Numbered from the stretch's first letter, positions 29,019-38,878 are shown. The stretch: 64,000 nucleotides of DNA from Caulobacter rhizosphaerae (GCF_010977555.1 NZ_CP048816.1:124001-188000); one strand, 5' to 3'. The notes: generated from the letters alone by a model not told the origin. Translations and numbers: made by a program.

Positions 29019-30785
29019 ATGAGGCCCATGGTCGCCGACCTTCAATCCGCATCCCGCGTCGAAAACACCAAGGCCGAAGCCCGTGAGGCCGCCGTATGGC
29101 CAGAGGCGCTCCCGACCACGACCTATGATCTCATCCTGCAGGCGAGCGAGCGCTACAGTCAGGCCAAGGCTCTGTCGTTCTTCCTGGACGCCGAGAGCCA
29201 TCAGCGGACGGTCAGCTGGAGTTTCGAGGACTATGCCGAGGCCGTGACCCGCGCGGGCAATCTCTTCGCCAGCCTGGGCCTGGAGCGGGACGAGGCGGTG
29301 GCGCTTTATCTGCCCAATCTGCCCGAAATGCTCTTCAGCCTGTGGGGGGCTGAAGCCGTCGGCGTGGCTTTGCCGATCAATCCTCTGTTGGAACCGGCCG
29401 GTCTGGCCGATCTTCTGAGGGCCAGCGGCGCGCGCGTGCTGGTCACCCTGGCGCCCATGCCGGGCGTGGATCTCTACGAAAAGGCCGTTGCGGCCCTGGC
29501 TGCGGCGCCGACCATCAGGGACCTGGTTCTGGTCGACCTCGCCCGCCATGTCATGGGCGATCGTGCGTTGCCCCCGACACCTGGCGTGTCGAAGACCGTG
29601 CGGATCACCGCGTTCCAGGCCGGATGCGACGCCCAGTCTGGCGATCACCTCGGCGTTGCCGGTCGGCCGGTGGCTCCGGCGGCCAACGACCTTGCCTCGA
29701 TGTTCGGCACGGGCGGATCGACCGGCGCGCCCAAGCTCGCCCGCCGCACCCACGCCAACGAGGTGGCCAACGCCTTCATGGGCTCCCGCGCGTTGGGATC
29801 GGCCCTGAAGCCTGGGGACGTGGTGTTCGCGGGCCTGCCGCTTTTCCACGTCAACGGCGCGATGGTGACGGGCCTGGCCAGTCTGTTCATGGGCGCCCAC
29901 GTCATTTTGGGAACGCCGCAGGGCTTTCGCGGCCCGGGGGTGATCGGCCGCTTCTGGGACATCGTCGACCATCACCGCGTCGCCATGTTCAGCGCCGTGC
30001 CGACCCTGCTGTCGAGCCTGCTGCTGGCGCCGCGCGAAGGGCGGGATCTATCGTCGCTGCGATTTGTCATCTGCGGCGCAGCGCCCCTGTCCCCCGAACT
30101 GATCGGCCAGTTCGAGGCCGCCACCGGAACGGCGATCGCCGAGGGCTACGGCCTCACCGAAGCCACCTGCACGGTGTCGCTCAATCCCCTCACCGCCGCG
30201 CGACGAGCCGGATCGGTGGGGTTCCCGATCCCCTTTCAAAAGGTGCGCATCGCCCAATTGACGGCCGACGGAGAATGGCTGGGCGATGCGGCGACGGGAG
30301 AGACCGGCCAGGTGATGCTCGCCGGCCCGAATGTCTTCCAGGGCTATGTCTTGGAGCACCAGAACACGGGGGTGTTCCTGCTCGATGACGCCGGAGAGCG
30401 CTGGCTCAACACCGGGGATCTGGGCGCGGTCGATGAGGACGGCCGGCTCTGGCTTCGCGGACGGTCCAAGGACGTGATCATCCGCGGCGGGCACAACATC
30501 GACCCGGCCGTCATCGAGGATGCGTTCTACGCCCATCCCGACGTCGTCCTGGCCGCGGCGATCGGACGGCCCGACGAACACGCCGGCGAGGTGCCGGTGG
30601 CCTACGTCCAACTCAAGCCGGGCGCGACGGTCTCGGCCGAGGCCCTGGCGGAGTTCGCCCAAACCCGGATCGCCGAGCGGGCCGCCCGCCCCCGCTTCGT
30701 GCGCGTGATCGACGTGATGCCGCTCACGGCCGTGGGCAAGGTCTTCAAGCCCGCCCTGCGCGATCAGGAGGCCGCCATCCCATAG
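29019..30785 (+). CDS. Acyl-CoA synthetase (FadD-like AMP-forming ligase)
   Basis: AMP-forming acyl-CoA ligase of 588 residues, of the long/medium-chain FadD-type layout. ATP loop FGTGGSTGAPK (the first Thr of the usual TSGTTG is changed), LPLFHVNGAMV substrate-tunnel motif, EGYGLTEATC adenylate motif, WLNTGDLGAVDEDGRLWLRGRSKDVI hinge and the final catalytic Lys in TAVGKVFKP. ATG 29019 has GGAG very close upstream; ATG 29028 is an alternative. Behind palindrome copy 12. Having two different ligases suggests at least two kinds of acyl chain are released from the substrate. Confidence 0.9.
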   Translation: MRPMVADLQSASRVENTKAEAREAAVWPEALPTTTYDLILQASERYSQAKALSFFLDAESHQRTVSWSFEDYAEAVTRAGNLFASLGLERDEAVALYLPNLPEMLFSLWGAEAVGVALPINPLLEPAGLADLLRASGARVLVTLAPMPGVDLYEKAVAALAAAPTIRDLVLVDLARHVMGDRALPPTPGVSKTVRITAFQAGCDAQSGDHLGVAGRPVAPAANDLASMFGTGGSTGAPKLARRTHANEVANAFMGSRALGSALKPGDVVFAGLPLFHVNGAMVTGLASLFMGAHVILGTPQGFRGPGVIGRFWDIVDHHRVAMFSAVPTLLSSLLLAPREGRDLSSLRFVICGAAPLSPELIGQFEAATGTAIAEGYGLTEATCTVSLNPLTAARRAGSVGFPIPFQKVRIAQLTADGEWLGDAATGETGQVMLAGPNVFQGYVLEHQNTGVFLLDDAGERWLNTGDLGAVDEDGRLWLRGRSKDVIIRGGHNIDPAVIEDAFYAHPDVVLAAAIGRPDEHAGEVPVAYVQLKPGATVSAEALAEFAQTRIAERAARPRFVRVIDVMPLTAVGKVFKPALRDQEAAIP

Positions 30786-30848
30786 CGCTCGATGAAGGCG
30801 CGTCGCCCTAGCCTGGCGCGTGACATTCAGCCGCCCGGCTCACGGATT

Positions 30849-30872
30849 GACGTGCAGGCAATCCTGCTTGTA
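30849..30872. promoter_or_regulatory. Island palindrome copy 13, upstream of Gfo/Idh/MocA gene
   Basis: Left arm GACGTGCAGG, spacer CAAT, right arm CCTGCTTGTA. The right arm is a perfect consensus half-site. It ends 43 bases before the TTG start at 30916. Confidence 0.65.
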
Positions 30873-30915
30873 TCGATTCGGCCACGCGCCGCTCACGCCA
30901 AAGCCAGGATCGACA

Positions 30916-31896
30916 TTGACTCCCTTTAGAATTGGGCTGCTGGGCGCTTCGCGCGTGGCGGTCTACGCCATCCTTGAGCCCGCCGCCGCGATGAGCGGGG
31001 TGGAGGTCGTCGCGGTCGCGGCGCGTGATCCCGAGCGGGCCCACGCCTATGCGCAAGCGCACGGGATAACGCGCGCCGAGGCCGACTATCAGGCCCTGGT
31101 CGAATGTCCCGACCTGGATCTGATCTACATCTCGACCGCGCCCCGGGACCATGTCGGTCAGGCGCTGGCGGCGATCGCGGCCGGCAAGCCGGTGTTGATC
31201 GAAAAGCCCGTCACGCTCAACGCCACCGAGGCCAAGGTCATCCATCGCGCGGCGGCGCGCGCCGGAACGCCCGTGTTCGAAGCGATGCATTCGCTTCATC
31301 ACGGTATGTTCGCCCGTATTCAGGCGATCCTGGCCAGTGGCGAGATCGGGCGCGTGCGCAAGATCGACGCCATGTTCGGCGCGCCGATCGACCCGCAAGA
31401 TCCCCTGCGTTGGCAAGCCGACCTGGGCGGCGGGGCCCTGATGGATCTGGGCGCCTATCCCATGGCCTGGCTGCGGCGGATCGCCGGTGAAGCGTTCGAG
31501 GTTCTCGGCGCGCGCCAGGAGCCGATTGGGGACGTGGACGGCTCCTTCCAGGCCGATCTGGTTTTCGCCGGCGACATCAAGTGTCGGGCCTATGCGTCCA
31601 TGACGATCGAGCGGCCCACCGCGCGCCTGCAGATCGAGGGTGATCGCGGCATGCTTCTGGCGCTCAATCCGCTAGCGCCTCAGTTGGGCAACAAACTGAT
31701 CGTCAAGGTGGGCGACCGTCAACGGACCGAAACCGTCGACGGCCCCAGCAGCTACGCCGCCCAGCTGGCGGCCGTGCGGGGCGCGGTGCTGGGGGAGGCT
31801 CCCTTCCCGCTCGAGGCTGACGACTTCGTGCACGCCATGGCGGCGTTGGACAAGGTGCGCGCGGCCCTGCGCGGAGCGGCGAGAAGCTCGGGTTAG
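30916..31896 (+). CDS. Gfo/Idh/MocA family NAD(P)-dependent oxidoreductase
   Basis: Oxidoreductase of 326 residues. N-terminal Rossmann fold with GLLGASRVA at residues 7-15, DYQALVECPDLDLIYISTAP, the EKPVTLNATEAK motif with the catalytic Lys, then the C-terminal alpha/beta domain (GGGALMDLGAYPMAWLRR). The family oxidises or epimerises sugars, inositols and related diols. TTG 30916 was chosen because AGGA is well spaced before it and the Rossmann strand starts immediately; this leaves palindrome copy 13 in the promoter. The specific sugar is unknown; glucose- or deoxysugar-type substrates would fit the island. Confidence 0.88.
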   Translation: MTPFRIGLLGASRVAVYAILEPAAAMSGVEVVAVAARDPERAHAYAQAHGITRAEADYQALVECPDLDLIYISTAPRDHVGQALAAIAAGKPVLIEKPVTLNATEAKVIHRAAARAGTPVFEAMHSLHHGMFARIQAILASGEIGRVRKIDAMFGAPIDPQDPLRWQADLGGGALMDLGAYPMAWLRRIAGEAFEVLGARQEPIGDVDGSFQADLVFAGDIKCRAYASMTIERPTARLQIEGDRGMLLALNPLAPQLGNKLIVKVGDRQRTETVDGPSSYAAQLAAVRGAVLGEAPFPLEADDFVHAMAALDKVRAALRGAARSSG

Positions 31897-31925
31897 GGTT
31901 CGGCGCCGCGCGACGCGGTTTGACA

Positions 31926-31949
31926 TATAAGCAGTCCACCCTGTATCCA
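31926..31949. promoter_or_regulatory. Island palindrome copy 14, upstream of esterase and GH106 operon
   Basis: Left arm TATAAGCAGT, spacer CCAC, right arm CCTGTATCCA. The left arm is close to consensus and the right arm is degenerate at its outer end. It ends 146 bases before the TTG start at 32096. Confidence 0.5.
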
Positions 31950-32095
31950 TTTCCTCGTCCGGACCCCGCCGTTGGCCTTGAGAGTCCGCCAGGGGAGCAG
32001 GATGCCAGGGTCGATCGGCCGCTGGGCGGATGCAAGATCTGGCGATCTCGCCGACATCGGTTTGGTGTGTTTCTCGAGCCTGGGAGCGATCGCCC

Positions 32096-33634
32096 TTGAA
32101 CTTCACCAACCGCCTGCTCGCTTGCGCGGCCCTTCTGCTGCTGGGCGCGAGCGTTGGACAGGTCAGGGCGCAAGCGCCGACGCCAGTTTCGGCGCCGCCC
32201 GAGGCGGCCTCGCCCCTCAAGGTCGTCAAGATCAAGCTTGGCTCGGGGCGCGTGGCCGGGCTGAGCGACGGGGTCGTGGCCAGTTGGAAGGCCATACCCT
32301 ACGCCGCGCCGCCCGTGGGACCCCTGCGCTGGCGGCCGCCGCAGAAGGCCGAGGCCTGGCGCGGCGTGCGCCCCGCCGGCAAGGTCGGCGCGATCTGCGA
32401 GCAGGACTACAATTCCGCCGACAATGGGGTGGGCCCCCTGCCCAAGAGCGAAGATTGCCTGACCCTCAACATCTGGGCGCCGGCGGCGGCCAAGCGCGCC
32501 CCGGTCATGGTCTGGATCCATGGGGGCGGCTTCATCAATGGTTCGGGCACCGCGGCGCTGTACGACGGAGACGCCCTGGCGCGCCAAGGCGTGGTGGTCG
32601 TCACGCTGAACTATCGACTGGGCCGATTTGGCTTCTTCGCCCATCCGGCGCTGAGCGAAGGTCCAAGACCGGAGATGAGCGGCAACTACGGCCTGATGGA
32701 TATCATCGCCGCGCTCGGCTGGGTTCGCGACAACATCGCCCGGGTCGGCGGCGATCCAGGCCATGTCACGATCTTTGGAGAGTCGGCCGGCGGCGTGGCC
32801 GTCAACGACCTGATGGTGTCGCCCCTCGCGCGCGGCCTTTTCACAAGGGCCATCGTCGAGTCGGGTCTTGGTCGAGAGGGCGCCTATGGCTTTGCGCAGG
32901 CGCAGGAGGCCGGTCGAGCGGTGACCGCCAAGGCGGGATTGCTCAACCCCACAGCCGAGCAGTTGCGCGCCCTGCCTGCGGAAGCGATCCTCAAATGGGG
33001 CGCGCTCGATCTGATGAAGGGCGAAGGCCCGATGATCGACGGGGCCCTGCTGCCGATGCGGCCGGCGGACGCGTTCGCCAAGGGGCTGGAAGCCCCCCTG
33101 CCCTATGTGGTGGGGTGGAACAACCTGGAGGCGCCGTTTCCGCCCGCCCTGGCCGAATTGATGATGAGCGCCAGCCCGCGGTTCTCCGCCGACCTGAAGA
33201 CCCGCCTTCAGCAGGCCTACCCCAGCCCGCAGGCCTATGCCGACAACGTCGCCAGTGACCTGCTGTTCGTGGAGCCGGGCCGAAACCTGGCCAAGCTGCA
33301 CGCCCGCAACGGCCATCCCACCTTCGCCTACCAGTTCTCGGTTCTGCCGACGGCGGCGACCGGCTTGAAAGGCACGCCCCACGCGGCCGAGCGGCAATAT
33401 GTGTTCAACACCCTTGGGGCCTCGCCGTGGCCCACCGACGCCAATGATGCGGCCCAGGCCAGGACGGTCAGCGCCTTCTGGACGGATTTCGCCAAGGCCA
33501 AGCCGTCGTTCGGTCTCGACTGGCCGGCCTATTCTGAGGCCGAGCAACTGCTGGAATTCACCAACGCCGGTCCGCAAGTCGTCGTCGCGCCCCGCCTCGA
33601 GGCGCTCAAGATATTGGAGTCGCTCCAGCCCTAG
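32096..33634 (+). CDS. Exported type B carboxylesterase
   Basis: Carboxylesterase/para-nitrobenzyl esterase family member (PF00135) of 512 residues. Signal peptide LLACAALLLLGASVGQVRAQ; SEDCLTLNIWAP disulfide region; oxyanion hole HGGGF; nucleophile elbow FGESAGG with Ser230; catalytic acid and His further on (for example GTPHAAE). TTG 32096 was chosen for its GGGAGC ribosome site and because longer versions would bury the signal peptide. It is followed after 56 bases by the second GH106, so deacylation and de-rhamnosylation are encoded in one unit. A second member of this family is at 47082. Confidence 0.9.
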   Translation: MNFTNRLLACAALLLLGASVGQVRAQAPTPVSAPPEAASPLKVVKIKLGSGRVAGLSDGVVASWKAIPYAAPPVGPLRWRPPQKAEAWRGVRPAGKVGAICEQDYNSADNGVGPLPKSEDCLTLNIWAPAAAKRAPVMVWIHGGGFINGSGTAALYDGDALARQGVVVVTLNYRLGRFGFFAHPALSEGPRPEMSGNYGLMDIIAALGWVRDNIARVGGDPGHVTIFGESAGGVAVNDLMVSPLARGLFTRAIVESGLGREGAYGFAQAQEAGRAVTAKAGLLNPTAEQLRALPAEAILKWGALDLMKGEGPMIDGALLPMRPADAFAKGLEAPLPYVVGWNNLEAPFPPALAELMMSASPRFSADLKTRLQQAYPSPQAYADNVASDLLFVEPGRNLAKLHARNGHPTFAYQFSVLPTAATGLKGTPHAAERQYVFNTLGASPWPTDANDAAQARTVSAFWTDFAKAKPSFGLDWPAYSEAEQLLEFTNAGPQVVVAPRLEALKILESLQP

Positions 33635-33690
33635 GGCTTGATCGCGCGATCCGTCGCCCGCGCCTCTGTTCGTCAATCCAGGAAGTCGTC

Positions 33691-36600
33691 ATGCCGCGTC
33701 CCCTCCTTCCCTTCCGCGCATCGTCTCCCACGCGCCGCGCGCGGTTTGACCGCGCCAGCGCCCTGGTGATTTCGGGGCTGTTGCTCTGGCCGGCCCTGGC
33801 GCAGGCGCAGACGGCCAGCGACGACCTGGCCGGGGGCTTTGTCCGGCCGCCGCAGGCGGCCAAGCCTCGCCTCTGGTGGCATTGGATGGAGGGCAACGTC
33901 ACCGCCGAAGGCGCGCGTCTTGATCTGGACTGGATGCAACGGATCGGGGTGGGCGGCGTGCACGTCTTCTCGGGCGGCGGCTTTGGCGAGCCCAAGCTGG
34001 TCGATCAGCCCCTGCCGTTCATGAGCGCCGGGTGGCAAGAGGTTTTCCGTCAGTCGGTGCAGAGCGCCAACGCCGCGAAGATGGAAGTCGGCATCGCCGG
34101 TTCGCCGGGCTGGAGCCAGACCGGAGGCGTGTTCGTACCGCCGGCGGACGGCATGAAGAAGTACGTCTGGAGCGAAACGCGACTTGTCGGCGGCCGAGCG
34201 CCGCAGGCGACGCTGGCCGGCCCGCCGATCGCGGTGGGGCCTTTCCAGGGCGTGGCCGGCAAGAGCGCGGCCAAGCAACTGACCGGTCCGATCTATGCGG
34301 ACGCCTTGGTGGTGGCCTTCCCCACCTCATCCCTGGAGGACTCGGCGGCGACGCCGCGTCTGAGCGCCAACGATCCGGCCGCCGACCTGTCCAGGCTAGC
34401 CCGACCGACCGAGCGGGCCGCGGCGAGCCTGCCCTTGTCGCCGGACGGCGCGGCCTGGGTCGAGGCGGGCTTCGACAAGCCCACCTTGCTGTCGGCCGTC
34501 GCCGTGGCGACCGGCAATGGCGTGAACGTCGAGGTCCAGGCCGCCGACCTCACCGGCGCCTGGCGTGTGCTCACACACCAGACCCTGGTGGCGCCCAGCG
34601 GGGTCGAACATCCCGCCCCGCAGCAGACCTTGGCCTTTCCGGCCACCGTCGCACAGCGGTTTCGGGTTGTGTTTTCATTGCTCGCGCCGCCGCCGCCGCT
34701 GCCGGGCTTGCCGCCCTCGCTGGCCCGCGTTCCGCCGCGTCCCAAGGCGATCACCCTGGACACCCTGGCCTTCTTCGCCTCGCCTCGGGTGAACCGCTTC
34801 GAGGCCAAGGCGGGGTTCCAGACCTCGATCGAGGCGGACGCCGTCCCGACGCCGGCGCTGACGCGGGGCGGAGCGATCGCCGCGGCTCAGGTGATGGACC
34901 TCTCCAGCAAACTCTCGCCCGATGGCCGACTAGATTGGACGCCGCCGAAAGGAAACTGGACCGTTCTGCGGTTCGGCTGGACCTTGACGGGCCAGACCAA
35001 CGGGCCGGCCGAGGCGGCGGCCACGGGGCTGGAGGTCGACAAGCTCGATCCCGCCGCGGTGGGGCGCTACGCCGAGACCTATCTGGGCCTCTACGACCAG
35101 GCCAGCGGTGGAAGGCTCGGGCCGTCCGGCGTGGACGCCCTGATCACCGACAGTTGGGAGGCCGGCTTCCAGAACTGGACGCCGGGGCTTCTGGACGAGT
35201 TCAAGCGTCGGCGAGGCTATGATCCCGTCCCCTTCGCGCCAGTGCTCGCCGGGCGGGTGGTCGACAGCGCCGCGGCCAGCGAACGATTCCTCTGGGACTA
35301 CAGGCTCACCTTGAAGGAACTGTTGGCCGACGCTCATCATGGCGTGCTCGCCAAGGCCGCGCACCAGCGCGGCATGACCTACTATACCGAAGCCTCCGGC
35401 GACAATCCGCGGGTCCTGGGCGATGGCATGGCGCTTAAGGCCCGGTCGGACATCCCGACCGCGGAGTTCTGGTATCGCGATTTCGCGTCGGGGCCTGGGC
35501 AAATGTCCCTGAGGGCCGACCTGCAGGAAGCCGCGTCCGCCGCCCACGTCTACGGAAAGCCGCTGGCCGCGGCCGAGTCGCTGACCGTGGCCGCCGGTCA
35601 GGATCCGTGGTCGTTCTCGCCGGCCATGCTCAAGCCGGTCGCCGACCGGATCTTCGCCCTGGGGATCAACCGGATCCTGCTCCACGAGTCGCGCCAGCAG
35701 CCACTCATCGACGCCAAGCCGGGCCTGACGCTGGCGATCTTTGGCCAGTATTTCAATCGCAATGAAACCTGGGCCGAGGACGCCGCCCCGTGGCTGACCT
35801 ATCTGGCCCGGACCTCCTACCTGCTGCAGCAAGGCCGGTATGTCGCCGATGTCGCCTATTTCTATGGTGAAGACCGGACTCTGACCGAGCTCTTTCGCCG
35901 AAAGGCCAATACCGACGTTCCGCCAGGCTACGCCTACGACTACGTCAATCGCGAGGCCTTGCTGACCTTGCTGTCGGTCAAGGACGGCCGTGTGGTGACG
36001 CCCTCGGGCATGAGCTATCGCGTGCTCTACGCGCCGCCCACGGTCGATCGCATGACCGCCCCGGCGCTCCAGAAGATCCGCGACCTGGTGCTGTCGGGAG
36101 CCGTTCTGGTCGCGCCCAAACCGATCGGCGGGCTTGGCCTGGCCTCCAACGACGCGCAGATCGCCGCCCTGGCTCGCGAGATCTGGGGCGAAGCGGCGAT
36201 CGGCCCGGCGGGCCGCGCGCTCGGCGCGGGCCGGGTCTATGCCAGCCTGGACCAAGCGCTGGCGGGCGAGAAGATCGCGCCCGACCAGCGTCTGTCGGGC
36301 GCGCCCGACGCCGAACTGCTGTCCCTGCATCGGCGGACCGATGACGCGGACATCTACTTTGTCTCCAACCAGAAGGATCGCGCCGAAGACGTCCGCGCCT
36401 TCTTCCGCGTCGAGGGCAAGGCCCCCGAGATCTGGCGGGCGACCAATGCGAGCATGGCCCCGGCCAGCTATGTGGCGCGCGACGGGGGAACCGAGACCTC
36501 GCTGCGCCTTGAGGCCGGGGAAGCGGCCTTCGTGGTGTTCAGAAAGGCGACCGCCCTTAAGAGCTTCCAGGCGCCGGCGCGCGCCGAGACGCTGGTGGCG

Positions 36601-37098
36601 CAGGCCAAGGGGCCTTGGAGCCTGACCTTCGGCCCGGGCTTGGCCGCGCCGCCGCCCACCACCGTGACGACCTTGGCCTCCTGGACCCAGGCGCCGGATG
36701 CGGCCACCAAGTACTATTCTGGCTCGGCCACCTACCGAACGCGGCTGGAGGTCCCCAAGGTCGCGGCCCGATCGGGCCAGCGGCTTTATCTGGACCTGGG
36801 CCAGGTTCGGGAACTGGCGTCGATTTCGGTCAACGGCAAGGCGGTGGGCGTGGCCTGGGCGCCCCCCTATCGGCTGGACGTGACCGACATGGTTCGTCCG
36901 GGGCGCAACGAGATCGCCGTACGGGTCGTCAATCTTTGGCGCAACCGTCTGATCGGCGACAAGCAGCCGGGCGCCAAGCCCGTGACCGTCGCGCCCATGG
37001 CGTTCTATGGGGCCGACGCCCCTCTGTTCGACTCCGGTCTGTTGGGCCCTGTTCGGCTGGTGTCCGAAATCAATGGTCCGCATCCGCTGAAGCCCTGA
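33691..37098 (+). CDS. GH106 alpha-L-rhamnosidase, exported (second copy)
   Basis: GH106-type enzyme of 1135 residues. N-terminal signal to about residue 40 (LVISGLLLWPALAQAQ). Conserved blocks: KPRLWWHWMEGNVTAEGARLD, GSPGWSQTGGVFV, TDSWEAGFQNWTPG, NRILLHESRQQP, YFNRNETW and the closing beta-sandwich (RPGRNEIAVRVVNLWRNRLIGD). Layout matches the protein at 18324 from end to end, but the sequences are clearly diverged, so they likely cut different rhamnose linkages. It lies in a unit with the carboxylesterase at 32096. An intrinsic terminator follows at 37113. Confidence 0.9.
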   Translation: MPRPLLPFRASSPTRRARFDRASALVISGLLLWPALAQAQTASDDLAGGFVRPPQAAKPRLWWHWMEGNVTAEGARLDLDWMQRIGVGGVHVFSGGGFGEPKLVDQPLPFMSAGWQEVFRQSVQSANAAKMEVGIAGSPGWSQTGGVFVPPADGMKKYVWSETRLVGGRAPQATLAGPPIAVGPFQGVAGKSAAKQLTGPIYADALVVAFPTSSLEDSAATPRLSANDPAADLSRLARPTERAAASLPLSPDGAAWVEAGFDKPTLLSAVAVATGNGVNVEVQAADLTGAWRVLTHQTLVAPSGVEHPAPQQTLAFPATVAQRFRVVFSLLAPPPPLPGLPPSLARVPPRPKAITLDTLAFFASPRVNRFEAKAGFQTSIEADAVPTPALTRGGAIAAAQVMDLSSKLSPDGRLDWTPPKGNWTVLRFGWTLTGQTNGPAEAAATGLEVDKLDPAAVGRYAETYLGLYDQASGGRLGPSGVDALITDSWEAGFQNWTPGLLDEFKRRRGYDPVPFAPVLAGRVVDSAAASERFLWDYRLTLKELLADAHHGVLAKAAHQRGMTYYTEASGDNPRVLGDGMALKARSDIPTAEFWYRDFASGPGQMSLRADLQEAASAAHVYGKPLAAAESLTVAAGQDPWSFSPAMLKPVADRIFALGINRILLHESRQQPLIDAKPGLTLAIFGQYFNRNETWAEDAAPWLTYLARTSYLLQQGRYVADVAYFYGEDRTLTELFRRKANTDVPPGYAYDYVNREALLTLLSVKDGRVVTPSGMSYRVLYAPPTVDRMTAPALQKIRDLVLSGAVLVAPKPIGGLGLASNDAQIAALAREIWGEAAIGPAGRALGAGRVYASLDQALAGEKIAPDQRLSGAPDAELLSLHRRTDDADIYFVSNQKDRAEDVRAFFRVEGKAPEIWRATNASMAPASYVARDGGTETSLRLEAGEAAFVVFRKATALKSFQAPARAETLVAQAKGPWSLTFGPGLAAPPPTTVTTLASWTQAPDAATKYYSGSATYRTRLEVPKVAARSGQRLYLDLGQVRELASISVNGKAVGVAWAPPYRLDVTDMVRPGRNEIAVRVVNLWRNRLIGDKQPGAKPVTVAPMAFYGADAPLFDSGLLGPVRLVSEINGPHPLKP

Positions 37099-37112
37099 AG
37101 AGGCAAACGCAA

Positions 37113-37139
37113 AAGGGGCGCGTCCTAGACGCGCCCCTT
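37113..37139. terminator. Intrinsic terminator after GH106
   Basis: Perfect 12-bp stem (37113-37124 with 37128-37139) with loop CTA and AA/TT at the base; A-rich on the left side (AAAA) and CTTGGGTT on the right. It lies between convergent GH106 (plus) and tannase-family (minus) genes, so it may serve both. Confidence 0.85.
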
Positions 37140-37177
37140 GGGTTGCTTTCCGGGCCTGTCGGTCGTGGCTCCCAGGC

Positions 37178-38830
37178 CTAGCTCTTGGCGTCCGCCGGGC
37201 GACGACAGGAGAAGTTAGCCGCCTCGTCGGTCGAGCCCGAGCCGTTGTAGCGGGCGGTCATCGGGAAGGCGCACAGCGGGCGGCTGCGGACGGTCTTGGT
37301 TTCCTGTCCCAGGAAGGCGGCCATGGCGTTATCCGGCTTTTTGGCGATGATCCTGTCGGGAGCCTCGCCGCTGGAGATCCACCGGTCGATGTCACCGATC
37401 GGATCGAGCACGCTGGGGCCCGGCCCTTGTCCGCAATGGGCCATGCCCGGCGCCATGAACAGGCGCACGGCCTGGTCGGTCTTGGCGCCCATCCGCTTGC
37501 GCACGGCGGTGTAGTATTCGAGCGTGGCGCCGGCCGGGATCGCCGGATCCTCCCAGCCCTGATAGATCAGCAGCTTGCCGCCGCGCTTGACGAAGGGCGT
37601 CAGGTTCGGATCGATCGCGTCGACATCGGCGCCGACCTTGGCTCGGGCCTGGGCGTGGTCGGCGTCCAGGTCGAAGCCCTGAGAATCCCATTTGAGATCG
37701 TTCTTGACCAGGCCGCGGTAGAACTCGCGGGCCAAGCCGCTGCCCGCCTCCGGAGGCCCCATGAACCATGGGCCCCAGCCGGCGAGGCCCTCGCCTTTCT
37801 CGCTGCTGACGGGCAGGCCCGTATAGATCCGCTGACCGCGCTTTCCGTACGTGCCCTTGTAGACCGCGCGGACATAGCCGATCTCGGCCGGTGTGAGGCA
37901 TTGGGCGGCGTCCTGGCCCGGCTTGCACTGAAGTTCGGCCGGGTCGAACTTGCAGGCGCGCGGATCCTCCAGCACGCCGTCGGCCACCCCGTCCAGACGG
38001 TCGCATTTGTGGATCGCGGCGTCATGGATCAGCGGCAGTTTGGCGCGCAGTCCCTGCAGGCCGGGCGTGTTCTTGAACAGCAGGCCGTCGCGCATGAACG
38101 AGGCCATCACCCCGGTGTAGTCGGCGGCCGGCGCGCCGGCGACGATGCCGTCGTAATCGGCCGGATAACGCTGAGCCAGGATCAAGGCGTCGCGGCCGCC
38201 GTTGGAACACCCGTGGAAATAGGCCCTGGTCACCGGCCGGCCATAGTAGGCGTCCAGGGCGGCCTTGGCCGCCACCGCGCCAAGATGGTTGGCGTTGTGC
38301 CCGAAATCCTTGATCCGGATCGGGGCGTCGATCGCCCAGGCCGCGTCGGTCGCGTCATCGTGGCCGGCGTTGGTGGCTACGCCCGCATAGCCCTTTTGCA
38401 TGAGCGGACCAAACAGGAGCGCCGCGCTGGTCAGGCCCCCCGAGAGGCCTCCGCCGCCGACGCCGACGAGCTTGCCGTTCCAGGCGGGCGGCAGATAGAC
38501 TTCCAGCTTGATCGATGATCCGGGGCCAGACGACGCCGTCGCCTTGATCCGACAGAAATTAACGGGCGCCTTGTACTCAGCGAAAGGAGTCTTGATCAGC
38601 GACTGGCCCTGGGCGATGACCTCGCTGTCCTGGACCAGCGCTCCGCCGAGGGTCTTGCCCTTCAACGCCGCGCAGCCGGCGGCGTCGACCTGAGCGGCCT
38701 CCGCCTGGCCGAGCGCGGTGGCGGGCGTGGTCAATTGCAGGGCCAGAATAATCCCCGCCGCTCCCGCGGTTCCCCCGAGAGCCAGGGCCCGTCTCGGACT
38801 TTTGAGAGCGCTAAACGCTTTGGTTCGCAT
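37178..38830 (-). CDS. Tannase/feruloyl esterase family enzyme, exported
   Basis: Esterase of the tannase family (PF07519), 550 residues. N-terminal signal region to about residue 45. Nucleophile Ser209 in HGCSNGG and the late GMAHCGQG give the CS...HC pattern in which a disulfide joins the serine and histidine neighbourhoods, as known for fungal tannases and feruloyl esterases. IYQGWEDPAIP carries the acid region. The family cleaves phenolic-acid esters but is broad. ATG 38830 was chosen for GGGGAGAAGG upstream. Palindrome copy 15 ends 48 bases upstream. Relatives are at 42900 and 63107. Confidence 0.9.
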   Translation of the reverse strand: MRTKAFSALKSPRRALALGGTAGAAGIILALQLTTPATALGQAEAAQVDAAGCAALKGKTLGGALVQDSEVIAQGQSLIKTPFAEYKAPVNFCRIKATASSGPGSSIKLEVYLPPAWNGKLVGVGGGGLSGGLTSAALLFGPLMQKGYAGVATNAGHDDATDAAWAIDAPIRIKDFGHNANHLGAVAAKAALDAYYGRPVTRAYFHGCSNGGRDALILAQRYPADYDGIVAGAPAADYTGVMASFMRDGLLFKNTPGLQGLRAKLPLIHDAAIHKCDRLDGVADGVLEDPRACKFDPAELQCKPGQDAAQCLTPAEIGYVRAVYKGTYGKRGQRIYTGLPVSSEKGEGLAGWGPWFMGPPEAGSGLAREFYRGLVKNDLKWDSQGFDLDADHAQARAKVGADVDAIDPNLTPFVKRGGKLLIYQGWEDPAIPAGATLEYYTAVRKRMGAKTDQAVRLFMAPGMAHCGQGPGPSVLDPIGDIDRWISSGEAPDRIIAKKPDNAMAAFLGQETKTVRSRPLCAFPMTARYNGSGSTDEAANFSCRRPADAKS

Positions 38831-38878
38831 GGGCCTTCTCCCCAGGTTTGTTTTCGATCTCATCGCATTTCGGGAAAT

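Noticed and set aside
34930..37083. A 717-codon minus-strand frame opposite the second GH106
   Set aside because: No signal, domain or ribosome site; the plus strand has GH106 motifs from end to end.
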